Shown: in pieces, positions 56,890-64,000 of the stretch
Position numbering within the stretch: the stretch's first letter is position 1
Layout: each line of letters opens with the position of its first letter
Source of the DNA: Streptomyces mangrovisoli
GTDB lineage: Bacteria > Actinomycetota > Actinomycetes > Streptomycetales > Streptomycetaceae
Length of the DNA: 64,000 nt
Direction: 5' to 3'
Assembly: GCF_000974985.2 (NCBI RefSeq)
Contig: NZ_LAVA02000044.1
Span: 16,236 to 80,235, forward strand
Made by a program: the position numbers and the translations under genes
The notes under the pieces: generated by a model
Databases searched by the model: none
What the model saw: the letters and a program-made list of their open reading frames with translations, nothing else
Told to the model about the DNA's origin: nothing

Positions 56890-57609
56890 TTGAGCCGCTC
56901 GGTTCTCGTCACCGGAGGCAACCGGGGCATCGGCCTCGCCATCGCCCGCGCATTCGCCGAAGCCGGCGACAAGGTCGCGATCACGTACCGCTCGGGGGAG
57001 CCGCCGGCCGCCCTCAAGGAACTGGGCTGCCTCGCCGTCAAGTGCGACATCACCGACTCCGAGCAGGTGGAGCAGGCATACAAGGAGATCGAGGCCGAGC
57101 ACGGCCCGGTCGAGGTGCTCGTCGCCAACGCGGGCGTCACCAAGGACCAGCTCCTGATGCGCATGTCCGAGGAGGACTTCACCTCGGTCGTCGACACCAA
57201 CCTCACCGGCACCTTCCGCGTGGTCAAGCGCGCCAACCGCGGCATGCTGCGCGCCAAGAAGGGCCGCGTGGTCCTGATCTCCTCGGTCGTCGGTCTGCTC
57301 GGCTCCGCGGGGCAGGCGAACTACGCCGCCTCCAAGGCCGCCCTGGTGGGCTTCGCGCGCTCCCTCGCCCGTGAGCTGGGTTCGCGCAACATCACCTTCA
57401 ACGTCGTCGCGCCCGGCTTCGTCGACACCGACATGACCAAGGTGCTCACCGACGAGCAGCGCGCGGGCATCGTCTCGCAGGTCCCGCTCGGCCGTTACGC
57501 GCAGCCGGAGGAGATCGCCGCGACGGTGCGGTTCCTCGCCTCGGACGACGCCTCGTACATCACTGGAGCCGTCATCCCTGTTGACGGCGGACTGGGAATG
57601 GGTCACTGA
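56890..57609 (+). CDS. fabG: 3-oxoacyl-ACP reductase FabG
   Basis: A 239-residue NADPH-dependent reductase of type II fatty acid synthesis. TTG start (56890-56892) with AAAGGG about 10 bases upstream; it gives the family-typical N-terminus SRSVLVTGGNRGIGLA (motif TGGNRGIG). NAGVTKDQL, the Ser in ISSVVGLLG, and the catalytic Y-A-A-S-K (Tyr145, Lys149) are all present; the C-terminus ends YITGAVIPVDGGLGMGH. inhA follows after five bases. A TTG start in such a core gene is unusual but the alternatives are worse. Confidence 0.94.
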   Translation: MSRSVLVTGGNRGIGLAIARAFAEAGDKVAITYRSGEPPAALKELGCLAVKCDITDSEQVEQAYKEIEAEHGPVEVLVANAGVTKDQLLMRMSEEDFTSVVDTNLTGTFRVVKRANRGMLRAKKGRVVLISSVVGLLGSAGQANYAASKAALVGFARSLARELGSRNITFNVVAPGFVDTDMTKVLTDEQRAGIVSQVPLGRYAQPEEIAATVRFLASDDASYITGAVIPVDGGLGMGH

Positions 57610-57614
57610 TCATC

Positions 57615-58382
57615 ATGAGCGGAATTCTCGAGGGCAAGCGCGTCCTGATCACCGGTGTGCTGATGGAGTCCTCCATCGCCTTCCACACCGCGAAGCTGGC
57701 CCAGGAGCAGGGTGCGGAGATCATCCTGACCGCGTTCCCGCGGCCCACGCTGACCGAGCGCATCGCCAGGAAGCTTCCCAAGCCCACCAAGGTCATCGAG
57801 CTCGACGTCACCAACGAGGAGCACCTCGGGCGCCTGGCCGACGTCGTCGGCGAGGAGCTCGGCGGCCTCGACGGCGTCGTGCACTCCATCGGCTTCGCGC
57901 CGCAGGACGCGCTCGGCGGCAACTTCCTCAACACGCCGTTCGAGTCGGTCGCCACGGCCATGCACGTCTCGGCGTTCTCCCTGAAGTCGCTGACCATGGC
58001 CTGCCTGCCGCTGATGCAGAACGGCGGCTCGGTCGTCGGCCTCACCTTCGACGCCTCCTTCGCCTGGCCGCAGTACGACTGGATGGGTCCGGCCAAGGCC
58101 GCCCTGGAGGCCACCAGCCGCTACCTCGCGCGCGACCTGGGCAAGCAGAACATCCGCTGCAACCTCATCTCCGCGGGCCCGATCGGCTCCATGGCCGCCA
58201 AGTCCATCCCGGGCTTCGGCGAGCTCGCCTCCGTCTGGGACAACCGCTCCCCGCTGGAGTGGGACCTGAAGGACCCGGAGCCGGCCGGCAAGGGTGTCGT
58301 CGCGCTGCTGAGCGACTGGTTCCCGAAGACCACCGGCGAGATCGTGCACGTCGACGGCGGTCTGCACGCCATCGGCGCCTGA
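57615..58382 (+). CDS. inhA: Enoyl-ACP reductase (InhA/FabI type)
   Basis: A 255-residue NADH-dependent enoyl-ACP reductase completing the elongation cycle with FabG. SGILEGKRVLITGVLMESSIAFHTAK replaces the classical GxGxxG, the FabI/InhA signature. Active site Tyr154, Met157 and Lys161 (SFAWPQYDWMGPAKAALEA) match InhA. GEIVHVDGGLHAIGA closes the protein. Spacing of five bases from fabG and a terminator after it define the two-gene operon. Confidence 0.95.
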   Translation: MSGILEGKRVLITGVLMESSIAFHTAKLAQEQGAEIILTAFPRPTLTERIARKLPKPTKVIELDVTNEEHLGRLADVVGEELGGLDGVVHSIGFAPQDALGGNFLNTPFESVATAMHVSAFSLKSLTMACLPLMQNGGSVVGLTFDASFAWPQYDWMGPAKAALEATSRYLARDLGKQNIRCNLISAGPIGSMAAKSIPGFGELASVWDNRSPLEWDLKDPEPAGKGVVALLSDWFPKTTGEIVHVDGGLHAIGA

Positions 58383-58428
58383 TCGCCGACCGCCGCACCA
58401 GGCGTCCTGGTCGCCGACCGCTCCACCA

Positions 58429-58468
58429 GGTGAGGGCCCGCATCCCGCGAGGGGTGCGGGCCCTCACC
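58429..58468 (+). terminator. Terminator after fabG-inhA
   Basis: GGTGAGGGCCCGCA-N12-TGCGGGCCCTCACC, a perfect 14-pair stem 47 bases beyond the inhA stop. Confidence 0.85.
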
Positions 58469-58572
58469 CGTTCGGCCCATCCGGCCGGGCGGGCAAGGGT
58501 CCGGGACGCGCACTCTGGAAGGGCGCTCACCTGGCGTTTTTTCCTCCCCAGCGTCACCGAGGAGGTTCCCTT

Positions 58573-58923
58573 GTGCGTCTGTCCCGCAGCCTGGCCACCG
58601 CGACGGTCGCCGTCGCGCTGGTGATGTTCCTGCCGAACGAGGCGACGTCCTACGCGGGCGCGCAGGACGGAAAGCCGCTCCCGGATCTGTTCGGGGCCGA
58701 CTGCCGGATCTCCGTCCGCGGCTCCCATGTGATCGCCCACTGCCACAACCCGTATGTCGACACCGACCGCGTGAGCCTGCACGTGGAGTGCGCGCGCTGG
58801 TGGGACCTCGACACCGACGGCACCCCGGTGGACGTCGGCCCCGCGCTGACCGTACGGCTGACCGGACGCTGCTGGAAGGAGGTCCGCACGGCCTGGGTCG
58901 GCCACGAGAGGGTGGCGGGCTGA
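58573..58923 (+). CDS. Small secreted protein of unknown function
   Basis: A 116-residue protein with an N-terminal signal peptide (RLSRSLATATVAVALVMFLPNEATSYA, possible cut after A-x-A-like region near residue 29). The mature part has four Cys (C44, C57, C73, C100 region), suggesting two disulfides; VIAHCHNPYVDTDRVSLHVECARWWDLDTD is a distinctive stretch. No family recognised. GTG with GAGGAGG 8 bases ahead, so a strong, certain start. Stands alone between a terminator and a convergent regulator gene. Confidence 0.8.
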   Translation: MRLSRSLATATVAVALVMFLPNEATSYAGAQDGKPLPDLFGADCRISVRGSHVIAHCHNPYVDTDRVSLHVECARWWDLDTDGTPVDVGPALTVRLTGRCWKEVRTAWVGHERVAG

Positions 58924-58951
58924 GTGGCTGAGCCCATCGACTGCGGCTGCG

Positions 58952-59052
58952 GGGCGCCCCGTCAGGGGCGCGGGGAACTGCGCGGAAGGGCCCCACCGGC
59001 CCGCGCCGATCCGCGACCGGCACCACCCCCAGGGGCGCGGGGAACTGCGCGA
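58952..59052. repeat. Palindrome-family remnants, right arm present twice
   Basis: AGGGGCGCGGGGAACTGCGCG occurs at 58964-58984 and again at 59031-59051, and GCGCCCC-GTCA-GGGGCGC pairs as a short hairpin at 58954-58971. Between a plus-strand stop and a minus-strand stop. Confidence 0.65.
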
Positions 59053-59085
59053 CCGGCCACGACGGGCCCGCCGGGGGCATGGGGC

Positions 59086-59766
59086 TCAGCCCAGGGGGTT
59101 GGTGGGCCGGCACAGGTAGGGATAGCTCGCCGCCTCCGCGGCAGCGGCCTCCGCGTCGCCCGAGCGGATCGCGTCGACGAGCCGCGTGTGGTCCATGTAC
59201 GTCTCCGGCGTCAGCTCCGCGCCGACGTCCCCCCGCAGCCAGTCCCGCAGCACCTCGCCGAGATCGGCGTACATCGCCGTCATCACGTCGTTGTGCGAGG
59301 CCGCCACCACCGCCAGGTGAAGGGTCGCGTCCGCGGCGACGAACGCCTCCGCGTCGCCGGACTCCCACGCCTGCTCACGCCGTACCAGCAGGGCGTCCAG
59401 CTGTTTGAGGTCCTTCTCGGTGCGCCGCTCGGCGGCCAGCCGCGCCGCGGCCGACTCCAGCGTCGAGCGCAGCTCCGCGATGTGCCCGGGGTCCGCGTCG
59501 GCGAACCGCCGGTGCATCACCCCGGCCAGCTCGCTGGTGGCCACGACGTAGGTCCCCGAGCCCTGGCGGATGTCCAGCAGGCCGTTGTGCGCGAGCGCGC
59601 GGACCGCCTCGCGGACCGTGTTGCGGGCCACCCCCAGCTGCTCGACCAGCTCCGGTTCGGTGGGGATGCGGGAGCCGACCGGCCACTCGCCCGAGGTGAT
59701 CTGGTTCCGCAGCGCCGCGATGACCTGCTCGCTCAGCGCCGACCGGCGGGGATGGCTCAGAGGCAT
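59086..59766 (-). CDS. GntR/FadR-family transcriptional regulator (FCD)
   Basis: A 226-residue regulator. Winged HTH about residues 10-75 (ALSEQVIAALRNQITSGEWPVGSRIPTEPELVEQLGVARNTVREAVRAL), then an FCD all-helical effector domain (AELRSTLESAAARLAAERRTEKDLKQLDALLVRREQAW, DATLHLAVVAASHNDVMTAMYADL). Metal-binding residues of FCD (Asp/His in ATLHLAV, HND) are recognisable. Divergent from the MFS gene, with a matching operator between; it probably controls that exporter. ATG at 59766. Confidence 0.92.
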   Translation of the reverse strand: MPLSHPRRSALSEQVIAALRNQITSGEWPVGSRIPTEPELVEQLGVARNTVREAVRALAHNGLLDIRQGSGTYVVATSELAGVMHRRFADADPGHIAELRSTLESAAARLAAERRTEKDLKQLDALLVRREQAWESGDAEAFVAADATLHLAVVAASHNDVMTAMYADLGEVLRDWLRGDVGAELTPETYMDHTRLVDAIRSGDAEAAAAEAASYPYLCRPTNPLG

Positions 59767-59810
59767 GGGCAACCTTCGCACGGGAGGGCCGCGGGCAGGC
59801 GGTCGGGGGA

Positions 59811-59841
59811 TGGACAACCAATCATCCCATGATTCTATGAT
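59811..59841. promoter_or_regulatory. GntR operator overlapping the MFS promoter
   Basis: AATCAT-CCC-ATGATT (59820-59834) is a perfect inverted repeat lying directly before TATGAT (59836-59841), a -10 box, with TGGACA at 59811 as a candidate -35. A transcript starting 7-8 bases later would begin at the ATG at 59849. Confidence 0.65.
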
Positions 59842-59848
59842 GGACGGC

Positions 59849-61249
59849 ATGGTGAGCGAGGAGAACCGGCCCGGCGGGTCGACGACAGTCACGGCATCGG
59901 GCCCCGGCGGGGGCGTTGGTACGGCCGCCAAGGGGTCCGCGGAGTCCGGCGCGTCCCCGAGGCGGGCGCGGGCCTGGTCGACGCGGCTCGTCGTGGTCGG
60001 CATCGTGCTGTCCGCGCTGAACCTGCGCCCCGCCATCACCAGCCTCGGCGCACTCCTCGAGGAGGTCCGCGACGGACTCGGGATGAGCGGCAGCGTGGCC
60101 GGCGTGCTGACCTCCGTGCCCCCGCTCTGCTTCGCCGTGTTCGGCGTCATGGCGCCCCGGCTGGCGCGCCGCTTCGGCCCGGCCGCGGTGGTCTGCGCGG
60201 GCATGGCCGCCATCACGGCGGGCCTGCTGATACGGCCCTACGTCGGCGGCACCGCCGGATTCCTGGCCGCCAGCGCGCTCGCCCTCATGGGTATCGCCGT
60301 CAGCAACGTGCTGATGCCGGTGATCGTCAAGCGCTGGTTCCCCGACCGGGTCGGCTCGATGACCGGCCTGTACTCGATGGCGCTGGCCCTCGGCACGTCG
60401 GCCGCGGCGGCGGTGACGGTCCCGCTGACCGACGCCCTGGGCGGCAGCTGGCGCTCCGGCCTGACCGCCTGGGCGTTCCTCGCGGCCGTCGCCGTACTGC
60501 CGTGGCTGCCGCTGGTCCGCGACCGCGCGGCGGGGGTACGGACCCCCTCGCGGCCCGACGCGCAGCCCGCCTCGCGGACCATCGCACCGACCACCGCGCA
60601 GACCACCCCGGACGAACCCGCGCTGCGGATCTCCCGCAGCCGTACCGCCTGGGCGCTCGCCGTGTTCTTCGGCCTCCAGGCCACCGCCGCCTACATCACC
60701 ATGGGCTGGATGCCGCAGATCTTCCGGGACGCGGGCGTCTCCGCGGGCACGGCCGGGGTGCTGCTCGCCGTGACCATGGTGATGGGCGTCCCGCTCGCCT
60801 TCGTCATCCCCCGGCTCGCCACCCGCCTGCCCCACCAGGGCCCCATCGTGCTCGCCCTCGGCGCCTGCGGCCTCGCCGGATACACGGGTCTCTTCCTCGC
60901 CCCGGCCGCCGGGGCCTGGGTCTGGGCGGTGCTGCTCGGCGTCTCCAACTGCTCGTTCCCGCTGGCCCTCACCATGGTCGGGATGCGTGCCAGGACGGGC
61001 GCGGGCGTCGCGCAGCTGTCGGCGTTCGCGCAGAGCACCGGCTATCTGCTGTCGATCCCGGGCCCGCTGCTGGTGGGCGTGCTCTACCAGAGCAGCGGCG
61101 GCTGGGGCCTGCCGATCGCGCTGATGGCCGGCCTCATGGTGCCGCAGATGGCGGTCGGCGTCCTGGCGGGCCGCGACCGCACGGTGGAGGACGAGGCGGC
61201 GCGCGGAGGGCCCCGGCGACCGGGCGGCGTGCGCGAGGTGCAAGACTGA
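59849..61249 (+). CDS. MFS transporter, CynX/NimT-like
   Basis: A 466-residue major-facilitator protein of twelve helices, with the first MFS element VVVGIVLSALNLRPAITSLGALLEEVRDGLG and LLIRPYVGGTAGFLAASALALMGIAVSNVLMPVIVKRWFPDRVG as in the CynX/NimT group. The group includes a cyanate and nitroimidazole-related transporters; substrate here is unknown. ATG at 59849 was chosen because a -10 box lies eight bases before it; ATGs at 59837 and 59840 are in the -10. The gene is followed by a 38-codon partner. Confidence 0.88.
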   Translation: MVSEENRPGGSTTVTASGPGGGVGTAAKGSAESGASPRRARAWSTRLVVVGIVLSALNLRPAITSLGALLEEVRDGLGMSGSVAGVLTSVPPLCFAVFGVMAPRLARRFGPAAVVCAGMAAITAGLLIRPYVGGTAGFLAASALALMGIAVSNVLMPVIVKRWFPDRVGSMTGLYSMALALGTSAAAAVTVPLTDALGGSWRSGLTAWAFLAAVAVLPWLPLVRDRAAGVRTPSRPDAQPASRTIAPTTAQTTPDEPALRISRSRTAWALAVFFGLQATAAYITMGWMPQIFRDAGVSAGTAGVLLAVTMVMGVPLAFVIPRLATRLPHQGPIVLALGACGLAGYTGLFLAPAAGAWVWAVLLGVSNCSFPLALTMVGMRARTGAGVAQLSAFAQSTGYLLSIPGPLLVGVLYQSSGGWGLPIALMAGLMVPQMAVGVLAGRDRTVEDEAARGGPRRPGGVREVQD

Positions 61250-61253
61250 GCCC

Positions 61254-61370
61254 ATGCCAGTGCTCGATCCGAACCCTCCGAACGGCCAGAAGAAGATGCT
61301 GATCGTCTTCGGCTCGTTCTTCGCCATCTTCGCGGTCATCGCCATCGTCGCGACCATCGTCTCGCCCTGA
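61254..61370 (+). CDS. SGM_5486-like transporter-associated small membrane protein
   Basis: A 38-residue frame starting five bases after the MFS stop (ATG CCA GTG CTC GAT), with one helix MLIVFGSFFAIFAVIAIVATIVSP. It matches the kind of short protein annotated as SGM_5486 family next to CynX/NimT-like MFS genes in Streptomyces (recalled). Too short for ordinary gene calling. Probably cotranslated with the transporter and needed in its complex; no experimental role is known to me. Confidence 0.75.
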   Translation: MPVLDPNPPNGQKKMLIVFGSFFAIFAVIAIVATIVSP

Positions 61371-61531
61371 TCCGCCGCCCATGGTGGTGCTAGCCCCCCT
61401 GTCCCCTAGGGGGTGAGGGTCAGGGTCAAGTGGGTGGGTCACCGGATGGGGCGGGGGCCGCCGGATCCGTACCGTCGAGACGTGGCCGCGAGGAACGCGG
61501 CGCGGACGACTCGGAGACACCGGAGGCACCC

Positions 61532-61735
61532 ATGTCGGCCCCCACGCACACCCGGCCCCACCCGGCCAAGGCGGCAGGCGTCGACATCAGGCTGCCCTGG
61601 TGGGCGCTCGCGCTGCCGACGCTGGCCTTCATCACCCTGCTCGCGCTGATGCTCAACGCCTCGGACGCCCAGGCCGCCGGCGACCCCGTGGTCACCCATC
61701 TCCTGGACCGCGTGCAGAGCCTCATGGGCCGCTAG
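61532..61735 (+). CDS. Small single-helix membrane protein
   Basis: A 67-residue protein with one helix (WWALALPTLAFITLLALMLNA) and a polar periplasmic tail (SDAQAAGDPVVTHLLDRVQSLMGR). The ATG at 61532 has GGAGG six bases ahead. No function recognised. It lies alone between the transporter partner and sixA; a 160-base gap before it carries no detected site. Confidence 0.75.
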   Translation: MSAPTHTRPHPAKAAGVDIRLPWWALALPTLAFITLLALMLNASDAQAAGDPVVTHLLDRVQSLMGR

Positions 61736-61843
61736 GGCCTGTCCGGCAAACCCGTCCGCCCCATGGCACGGACCCGGCCGATCCGCGAATCCGCATGTCA
61801 ACTCCCTGCGCCCCTTGGCCTGTTTCATGCGAAGCTGGTTTCC

Positions 61844-62362
61844 ATGAGCGTCGCAGAACCCCGCAGGATTGTTGTCTTCCGTCATGCGAAAGCCGACTGG
61901 CCGCAGGTGACCGATCATGAGCGCCCGCTCGCTGACCGGGGCCGCATGGACGCCGCGGTCGCCGGCCGCAAGCTCGCCGACGGCGGCATCCCCTTCGACC
62001 TGGCCCTGTGCTCGACGGCGATCCGGACCCGGGAGACCTGGAAGCTGGCCGTGCACGAGCTCCCGCACCGGCCGAAAACCGTCTACGAGGAGCGGCTCTA
62101 CGAGGCCTCGCCGGGCGAGCTCATCGCGGTGCTGAACGAGCTGGCGGACGACGTGCAGAACGTGGTCCTGATCGGCCACAACCCGGGCGTCCAGGGTCTG
62201 ACCGAGGTTCTCTCCGGCTCCGCGGACGGCGATGCCCGCGAACACCTGGACCGCCGCGGCTTCCCGGCGGCGGCCTTCGCCACGCTGTCCTTCGACCGCT
62301 CCTGGAAGAGCCTGGAACCGGGCACGGCCACCCTGCTCGACTACTGGGCCCCGACCGACTGA
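61844..62362 (+). CDS. sixA: SixA-type phosphohistidine phosphatase
   Basis: A 172-residue histidine-phosphatase-superfamily enzyme of the SixA branch. The catalytic motif is IVVFRHAKADWPQ (Arg13, His14, in place of RHG) with the second histidine in LIGHNPGVQ, and LCSTAIRTRETW and VYEERLYEAS being conserved. SixA dephosphorylates histidine-phosphotransfer domains. ATG at 61844 has a weak ribosome site. Convergent with serB across a palindrome-family element. Confidence 0.88.
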   Translation: MSVAEPRRIVVFRHAKADWPQVTDHERPLADRGRMDAAVAGRKLADGGIPFDLALCSTAIRTRETWKLAVHELPHRPKTVYEERLYEASPGELIAVLNELADDVQNVVLIGHNPGVQGLTEVLSGSADGDAREHLDRRGFPAAAFATLSFDRSWKSLEPGTATLLDYWAPTD

Positions 62363-62381
62363 CGACGACCGCGTTCACGCT

Positions 62382-62407
62382 CCCCGCGCCGCGTCAGGGG
62401 CGCGGGG
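62382..62407. terminator. Palindrome-family terminator between sixA and serB
   Basis: CCCCGCGCC-GCGTCAGG-GGCGCGGGG, nine-pair stem, followed by AACTGCGCGG. Between convergent genes. Confidence 0.7.
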
Positions 62408-62498
62408 AACTGCGCGGCCGGCCAAGACCGGCCCGCACGCGACCACCGACGGGACCACCCCGGGCAAGCCCCACCCTGCTCGGGCGCGCCGAACCCGC

Positions 62499-63707
62499 TC
62501 AGTCCTCCTCGTGCGCGTCCGCCGCCTCGACCTCTTCACGGGTGATGCCCAGCAGATACAGCACCGTGTCGAGGAAGGGCACGTTCACCGCGGTGTGCGC
62601 GGCCTCGCGGACCACCGGCTTGGCGTTGAACGCGACGCCGAGCCCGGCCGCGTTCAGCATGTCCAGGTCGTTGGCGCCGTCGCCGATCGCCACCGTCTGC
62701 GAGAGCGGCACGCCCGCCTCCGCGGCGAACCGGCGCAGCAGCCGCGCCTTGCCCGCGCGGTCCACGATCTCGCCGGTGACCTTGCCGGTCAGCTTCCCGT
62801 CCACGATCTCCAGCGTGTTGGCCTGTGCGAAGTCCAGGCCCAGCCGCTCCCGCAGATCGTCGGTGACCTGGGTGAAGCCGCCCGAGACGACGCCGACCTG
62901 GAAGCCGAGCCGCTTCAGCGTGCGGATCAGGGTGCGGGCGCCCGGGGTCAGCCGCACCTCCTGGCGCACCTTGTCCACCACCGAGGCGTCCAGCCCGGCC
63001 AGCAGTGCCACGCGCGCGTGCAGCGACTGCTCGAAGTCCAGCTCGCCGCGCATCGCGGCGGCGGTCACCTCGGCGACCTTGTCCTCGCAGCCCGCGTGCG
63101 CCGCGAACAGCTCGATCACCTCGTCCTGGATGAGCGTGGAGTCCACGTCCATCACCACCAGGCGCTGCGCCCTGCGCAACAGCCCCGCGGCCACCACCGC
63201 CACGTCCACGCCCAGCGCCGCCGCGTCCGTCACCAGCGCGGTGCGCAGCGCCTCCGTCGCCACGCCGGACACCGCGAACTCCACAGCGGTGACCGGGTAC
63301 TTGGCGAGGCGGAAGATGCGGTCGATGTTGCCGCCGGCCTTGGTGATCCGCGCGGCGATCGCGGCGGTCGCCTCCGCGGTCAGCGGGTGACCGAGCACCG
63401 TCACGAGCGAACGGCCCTCTCCGCGCGGGCGGTTGTCGCCCCGGCCGGAGATGATCTCGGCCTGCATCTTCACGGACTCGGCCCAGCTGTGCACGGTGGC
63501 CCGCAGATCGCCGTCGAGGCCCGCGTCCGGCTGGCTCACGAGCGCGCACAGCACCATCCGGCCCCGGGTGACGACCTGCTCGATGTCGATCACGTCGACG
63601 GAGTAGGCGGCCAGGGTGTCGAAGAGGCCGGCCGTGATACCCGGCCTGTCCTTGCCGAAGATCTTGACAAGGAGGGTGGGGGCGGCGGAGGTCTGCGAAG
63701 CGTTCAT
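62499..63707 (-). CDS. serB: Phosphoserine phosphatase SerB with ACT domains
   Basis: A 402-residue enzyme for the last step of serine synthesis. Two ACT-type regulatory domains are in residues about 10-170 (LLVKIFGKDRPGITAGLFDTLAAYSVDVIDIEQVV, SLVTVLGHPLTAEATAAIAARI). The HAD phosphatase core starts VVMDVDSTLIQDE (nucleophile Asp187 and Asp189), then SGGFTQVTD and IGDGANDLDML. ATG at 63707. Essential for serine prototrophy. Convergent with sixA. Confidence 0.96.
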   Translation of the reverse strand: MNASQTSAAPTLLVKIFGKDRPGITAGLFDTLAAYSVDVIDIEQVVTRGRMVLCALVSQPDAGLDGDLRATVHSWAESVKMQAEIISGRGDNRPRGEGRSLVTVLGHPLTAEATAAIAARITKAGGNIDRIFRLAKYPVTAVEFAVSGVATEALRTALVTDAAALGVDVAVVAAGLLRRAQRLVVMDVDSTLIQDEVIELFAAHAGCEDKVAEVTAAAMRGELDFEQSLHARVALLAGLDASVVDKVRQEVRLTPGARTLIRTLKRLGFQVGVVSGGFTQVTDDLRERLGLDFAQANTLEIVDGKLTGKVTGEIVDRAGKARLLRRFAAEAGVPLSQTVAIGDGANDLDMLNAAGLGVAFNAKPVVREAAHTAVNVPFLDTVLYLLGITREEVEAADAHEED

Positions 63708-63921
63708 GGTGTTTCCACCGTATCCGGCACCCCGTGCCTCGTGCCGTCGAGGTCCGCCTAGCGGACACGGAACAATGGGTTACGCGCAGGTGGCCGCCCC
63801 TCGACGGAGCGTCACCGACCCCAGGGGCCACACCGCGCCGCTCTGCCGCAGGGCAGCCTCCGCCACACCGCCGTACCGCCGCACGCCGCCGCCGCACCGC
63901 CGCACACCGCGTCGCCGCCCC

Positions 63922-63999
63922 TCAGCGCGAGCCCCTCGGCCGCCCCGGCGGAGACGGCGGAGGCGGCGGAGGCGGCGGAGGCGGCGGAGGAGTGGAAGG
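63922..63999 (-). CDS. Possible C-terminal end of a proline-rich protein, cut by window edge
   Basis: On the minus strand, the last 26 codons visible read Pro-Ser-Thr followed by a run of prolines and the end SPPGRPRGSR before a TGA. The frame is open from the edge to the stop, and the GGA/GGC repeat (63948-63992) supplies the prolines. In the sense direction the same repeat would give E-A-A units. Whether a real gene reaches in is uncertain from this short tail. Confidence 0.35.
   Translation of the reverse strand, partial: PSTPPPPPPPPPPPPSPPGRPRGSR
63948..63992. repeat. GGCGGCGGA tandem repeat at the window edge
   Basis: Nine-base units GGCGGCGGA (with variants GAC) repeat about four to five times before GAGTGGAAGGC. 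It may belong to a gene continuing beyond the window. Confidence 0.8.
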
Positions 64000-64000
64000 C

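Noticed and set aside
63775..64000. Plus-strand frame beginning MGYAQVAAPRRSV at the window end
   Set aside because: The frame becomes Arg/Pro-only and no domain appears; ribosome site is poor. Kept only as an edge ambiguity.

Overview
The window reads as a stretch of a Streptomyces chromosome. Base composition is very GC-rich, GTG starts are common, genes frequently overlap by 4 bases (ATGA or GTGA), and gene order and protein families match the S. coelicolor SCO18xx neighbourhood as I remember it: B12 genes, pit, gbn, an Asp23 cluster, tyrS, tldD/tldE, fabG-inhA, serB. No rRNA, tRNA, insertion sequence or CRISPR array was seen.

Layout. 1-9 kb: an aerobic cobalamin operon on the minus strand (cobD, cobQ, cobN, a ChlI/ChlD-type chelatase, cobO running off the edge), headed by a cobalamin riboswitch. 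9-15 kb: a phosphate transporter (PiT) with a PHO-box-like promoter, a class II aldolase with a Crp-like site, a hydrolase and an unknown protein. 15-22 kb: VOC protein, ABC-F ATPase, the nucleoid protein Gbn preceded by a dense cluster of GATC sites, an enoyl-CoA hydratase, and a six-gene alkaline-shock (Asp23/AmaP) cluster. 22-34 kb: SDR, GH15 glucosidase, SURF1, zinc-ribbon protein, DnaQ-like exonuclease with BRCT, VIT-type transporter, alcohol dehydrogenase, CopD, CoA transferase and a secreted subtilase. 34-43 kb: DUF485/ActP acetate uptake, moaA, small conserved proteins, tyrS and the TldE/TldD protease pair.

43.4-56.7 kb is an accessory defence island placed between core genes (tldD and fabG). 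It holds a complete type I restriction-modification operon (hsdR-hsdS-hsdM), an XRE regulator with a DUF397 partner, a SpoIIAB/RsbW-like ATPase, a second HsdM-like methyltransferase without a specificity subunit, an AIPR-family protein with a PD-(D/E)xK-like N-terminus and a C-terminal segment resembling a RAMA domain, and a Phd/PIN toxin-antitoxin pair with a near-perfect operator. The methyltransferase-like/AIPR pair is the best candidate here for a poorly described system.

56.9-64 kb returns to core functions: fabG-inhA, a small secreted protein, a GntR regulator divergent from a CynX/NimT-type transporter, small membrane proteins, SixA phosphatase and serB. Dispersed palindromes with one shared core recur at 3' ends and between genes through the window and probably act as terminators.
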